This document shows positions 61,784 through 64,000 of a stretch of DNA of 64,000 nucleotides, piece by piece. Each line of letters opens with the position of its first letter. Within the stretch, counting starts at the first letter, position 1. The notes under the pieces were generated by a model. The model saw only the letters and a program-made list of their open reading frames with translations. It was not told the origin of the DNA and searched no databases. The position numbers and the translations under genes are program-made. The stretch is from JAAGZL01 sp050291725 (GTDB taxonomy: Bacteria > Pseudomonadota > Gammaproteobacteria > Chromatiales > Chromatiaceae), in NCBI GenBank assembly GCA_050291725.1, contig JBNKKH010000009.1:62001-126000 (forward strand). Direction: 5' to 3'.

Positions 61784-61800
61784 TGGCACGTTAGGTGCTT
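61784..61800 (+). promoter_or_regulatory. Sigma-54 promoter of glnK-amtB
   Basis: TGGCACGTTAGGTGCTT has the invariant GG (61785-61786) and GC (61797-61798) ten bases apart. It differs from the TTGC consensus only at the first T of the -12 element. Transcription should start near 61810, about 70 bases before glnK. With the NtrC-type sites upstream it predicts induction under nitrogen limitation. Confidence 0.75.
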
Positions 61801-61878
61801 ATTGTGATACGCAATGATTAATTAGGCCCTAGTAATTCATGATTGGCTGAAGTGTACAAAAGCTTTAGGAGAATACAT

Positions 61879-62217
61879 ATGAAAATGGTTACAGCAATTA
61901 TTAAGCCATTCAAGTTAGATGATGTGAGAGAGTCCCTGTCCGATCTTGGCATCTCCGGTATTACAGTTACCGAGGTGAAAGGTTTTGGACGTCAAAAAGG
62001 GCACACAGAACTCTATCGTGGCGCAGAGTATGTGGTGGATTTTCTACCCAAAATAAAGGTGGATGTGGCAGTGGATGAAGGCATCGTTGATCAAGTGATC
62101 GACTCCATCACCAATGCAGCTAAAACCGGCAAGATTGGCGACGGCAAGATTTTTGTTACCAGCCTTGAACAGGTTGTGCGTATCAGGACTAGCGAGACCG
62201 GACCTGAGGCACTTTGA
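61879..62217 (+). CDS. glnK: Nitrogen regulatory protein P-II
   Basis: A 112-residue PII protein. The T-loop has the uridylylation site Y51 in TELYRGAEYVVDFLPK. VKGFGRQKGH and KTGKIGDGKIFV line the nucleotide site. The start is ATG at 61879 with AGGAGA at 61867-61872. It binds and blocks AmtB when nitrogen is plentiful. Linkage to amtB identifies it as GlnK rather than GlnB. Confidence 0.95.
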   Translation: MKMVTAIIKPFKLDDVRESLSDLGISGITVTEVKGFGRQKGHTELYRGAEYVVDFLPKIKVDVAVDEGIVDQVIDSITNAAKTGKIGDGKIFVTSLEQVVRIRTSETGPEAL

Positions 62218-62310
62218 TCGGACTATCAATTTTTTCGGGGATCGGGAAGCCCTATGAGGTTGTGATAGGCCTCGAGAAACTCAAATATCCAAATTTTGGA
62301 GGGTAAGAAA

Positions 62311-63597
62311 GTGGAAGATATTCTCAATCTTAGATACGCACTAGACACATTTTATTTTCTTGTGTCGGGTGCGCTCGTTATGTGGATGGCGGCAGGTTTC
62401 GCCATGTTGGAAGCGGGTCTGGTTCGTGCTAAAAACACGGCCGAGATTCTGACCAAGAACGTTGCGCTGTTTGCCATTGCATGCATTATGTACATGTTAT
62501 GTGGCTACGGCATTATGTATCCGGCTGACGGTACCGGCATTATACCGGCATTCGATTTCTCATTTATGTTCGGTGGTGATCACGATGCAGCTGCTGTGCT
62601 GAAGCAGGATCCAGCTGGTTGGTATGATGGTGACTACTACTCTGGTATGTCAGACTTCTTCTTCCAGGTTGTATTCGTAGCTACCGCCATGTCTATCGTA
62701 TCTGGTGCCGTAGCCGAGCGTATGAAGCTGTGGAGCTTCCTGGCATTTGCCGTAGTAATGACCGGTTTCATCTATCCGATGCAGGGTTACTGGAAGTGGG
62801 GCGGTGGTTTCCTGGATGGGCTTGGCTTTAGTGATTTCGCCGGTTCTGGCGTGGTACACCTCTGTGGCGCAACTGCTGCTCTGGCTGGCGTTATATTGTT
62901 GGGTGCACGTAAAGGCAAGTATGGAGCCAATGGTGAAATTAAGGCTATTCCGGGTGCAAACCTGCCGCTAGCTACTCTTGGTACCTTTATTCTTTGGTTG
63001 GGATGGTTCGGCTTCAACGGCGGTTCTGAGCTGATCGTTTCCAATGTAGGCGAAGCCAACGCAGTTGCCGCAGTGTTCGTGAATACCAATGCAGCAGCAG
63101 CTGGCGGCGTGGTAGCAGCAATGATCATTGCCCGCATAATGTTCGGTAAGGCTGATCTTACTATGACCTTGAACGGTGCTCTGGCTGGCTTGGTTGCTAT
63201 TACTGCAGAACCGCTAACCCCGAGTCCGCTGGCGGCTACTCTGATCGGCGCCTTCGGTGGCGTACTGGTAGTGTTCGCTATTACTGCAATAGATAAGATG
63301 AAGCTGGACGATCCAGTGGGCGCTATCTCAGTACATGGTGTAGTTGGCATATGGGGTCTGCTGGCGGTTCCTCTGACCAACCACGGCGAGAATATTTCTT
63401 TTATTAATCAGATTATCGGTCTGGTAACCATTTTTGCCTGGACCTTCATCACCAGCCTGATCGTCTGGAGTATCCTGAAAGCCGTAATAGGGATCAGGGT
63501 TTCCGAGGAAGAGGAGTACGAAGGCGTGGATCTCAGCGAGTGTGGGCTTGAAGCATATCCTGAGTTCGCGGGTTCTCGTGGTTCTGGCGCATCATAA
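62311..63597 (+). CDS. amtB: Ammonium transporter
   Basis: About 428 residues with eleven membrane helices. Pore-lining histidines are in GVVHLCGATAAL and SVHGVVGIWGLL. FNGGSELIVSN and NTNAAAAGGVV are conserved Amt segments. The N-terminus (RYALDTFYFLVSGALVMWM) has no cleaved signal, unlike E. coli AmtB. The start is GTG at 62311 with GGAGGG seven bases upstream. It follows glnK by 93 bases under the same sigma-54 promoter. Confidence 0.94.
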   Translation: MEDILNLRYALDTFYFLVSGALVMWMAAGFAMLEAGLVRAKNTAEILTKNVALFAIACIMYMLCGYGIMYPADGTGIIPAFDFSFMFGGDHDAAAVLKQDPAGWYDGDYYSGMSDFFFQVVFVATAMSIVSGAVAERMKLWSFLAFAVVMTGFIYPMQGYWKWGGGFLDGLGFSDFAGSGVVHLCGATAALAGVILLGARKGKYGANGEIKAIPGANLPLATLGTFILWLGWFGFNGGSELIVSNVGEANAVAAVFVNTNAAAAGGVVAAMIIARIMFGKADLTMTLNGALAGLVAITAEPLTPSPLAATLIGAFGGVLVVFAITAIDKMKLDDPVGAISVHGVVGIWGLLAVPLTNHGENISFINQIIGLVTIFAWTFITSLIVWSILKAVIGIRVSEEEEYEGVDLSECGLEAYPEFAGSRGSGAS

Positions 63598-63620
63598 CTC
63601 CCGTTAATGTGCGAGAATGG

Positions 63621-63647
63621 AACGGGCGCTTCGGCGCCCGTTTTTTT
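63621..63647 (+). terminator. Rho-independent terminator after amtB
   Basis: AACGGGCGC (63621-63629) pairs perfectly with GCGCCCGTT (63634-63642) around a TTCG tetraloop, followed by a T-run to 63647. It closes the glnK-amtB operon. Confidence 0.95.
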
Positions 63648-63757
63648 GTGGGTTTATGTAATGGTTGCGGGCATGTATTATCTGCAGTGACCCAGAGTTA
63701 GTTACGGGTTAGTTTTCTACTATTCGGATTAACACGGAAATCCTATTTACTGCCCAT

Positions 63758-64000
63758 ATGTCTTCCAGTGATCAGAACAAACCAGACTGCCCAGTGGGAG
63801 AGCGCGAGTGCCGGATCATTGATGAGGTGGTTGCGCTGCGCCAATCCAGCAGTGAGTTGGAAAAGTTGGTGCACACCGACACCCTGACCGGGCTCTATAA
63901 CTACCGTCATTTCTCCCTGGTCCTGGAGCAGGAGCTGGAGCGTACCAGACGCACTGGTCAGCCTACTTGTATGATTCTGCTGGACCTGGATCATTTTAAA
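63758..64000 (+). CDS. GGDEF-domain diguanylate cyclase (3' end cut by window)
   Basis: The frame from ATG at 63758 stays open to the window edge (81 codons). The product begins SSSDQNKPDCPVGERE, then enters a GGDEF domain at HTDTLTGLYNYRHF. It reaches the metal-binding LLDLDHFK, the start of the catalytic fold; the GGDEF loop itself lies beyond the window. The short N-terminal part holds two cysteines and a helix (IIDEVVALRQSSSELEKLV). No strong ribosome site is seen, so the start is provisional. Confidence 0.82.
   Translation, partial: MSSSDQNKPDCPVGERECRIIDEVVALRQSSSELEKLVHTDTLTGLYNYRHFSLVLEQELERTRRTGQPTCMILLDLDHFK

Noticed and set aside
62787..63380. A 197-codon frame antisense to amtB
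   Set aside because: It is the reverse complement of a strongly conserved transporter. Its Ala/Pro/Ser-rich product is what antisense of membrane codons gives.
1..64000. tRNA, rRNA, CRISPR arrays, insertion sequences, integrases or prophage genes
   Set aside because: No TTC-arm-like tRNA segments, no regularly spaced repeats other than the coding 111-base units, and no transposase or integrase motifs were seen on either strand.

Overview
The window reads as chromosomal DNA of a Gammaproteobacterium. The evidence is the family and order of its housekeeping genes: lysM-dprA-smg-topA facing def-fmt-rsmB, rsmB-DUF4390-ntrY-ntrX-trkA-trkH, glnK-amtB, comM-ubiK, pilU, djlA, oligopeptidase A and a magnesium-type hemB. 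By eye the GC content is close to one half, and the gene mix resembles free-living or symbiotic Chromatiales-like (sulfur-oxidiser type) lineages, but that finer placement is inference. I found no rRNA, tRNA, insertion sequence, prophage, integrase or CRISPR array. Coding density is very high: many convergent genes end within 0-15 bases of each other or overlap. TTG and GTG starts behind good ribosome binding sites are frequent.

Layout. 1-2.3 kb: a cut response regulator with a degenerate HD-GYP domain, a receiver-plus-coiled-coil regulator and an orphan ParA. 2.4-9.3 kb: ubiD, an SH3/coiled-coil membrane protein, oligopeptidase A, the lemA-GIDE pair and a gamma carbonic anhydrase-like gene. 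9.3-11.6 kb: hemB-aroE-gloA. 11.8-14.1 kb: orphan mlaC, slyX, a candidate small RNA, tsaC and purE. 14.1-19.3 kb: topA, smg, dprA and a LysM protein, all leftward. 19.6-29.6 kb: a rightward run def-fmt-rsmB-DUF4390-ntrY-ntrX-trkA-trkH joining translation start, rRNA methylation, a nitrogen/redox-type two-component pair and potassium uptake. 29.7-32 kb: a small secreted basic protein, a thioredoxin-HEAT fusion and glucokinase. 32.2-39.8 kb: a signalling block made of a haem-motif GGDEF-EAL protein, two tandem divergent PilZ-like proteins and a membrane-anchored retropepsin. 39.8-45.3 kb: a gamma-glutamyltransferase and a 1235-residue fusion (two cNMP-binding domains, rhodanese, long repeat-bearing coiled coil, one membrane segment, FGE/SUMF1-like domain). 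45.3-51.8 kb: small proteins, djlA, an HD-GYP phosphodiesterase, glycogen phosphorylase and pilU. 52-55.9 kb: a second trkH facing a shortened kdpD and kdpE. 55.9-63.6 kb: an ABC-F ATPase, a lipoprotein, an MscS channel, comM, ubiK and glnK-amtB with sigma-54 and NtrC-type sites. The right edge cuts a diguanylate cyclase.

Two themes run through the accessory genes. The first is cyclic nucleotide signalling: GGDEF-EAL, GGDEF, HD-GYP, degenerate HD-GYP, two PilZ-like proteins and a cNMP-binding fusion. The second is potassium homeostasis: trkA, two trkH copies and a KdpD/KdpE pair with a KdpE-like box but no kdpFABC nearby. The best candidates for something undescribed are the PilZ-PilZ-retropepsin operon beside the haem-motif cyclase, the cNMP-rhodanese-coiled coil-FGE fusion, and an orphan small RNA at about 12.85-12.95 kb.
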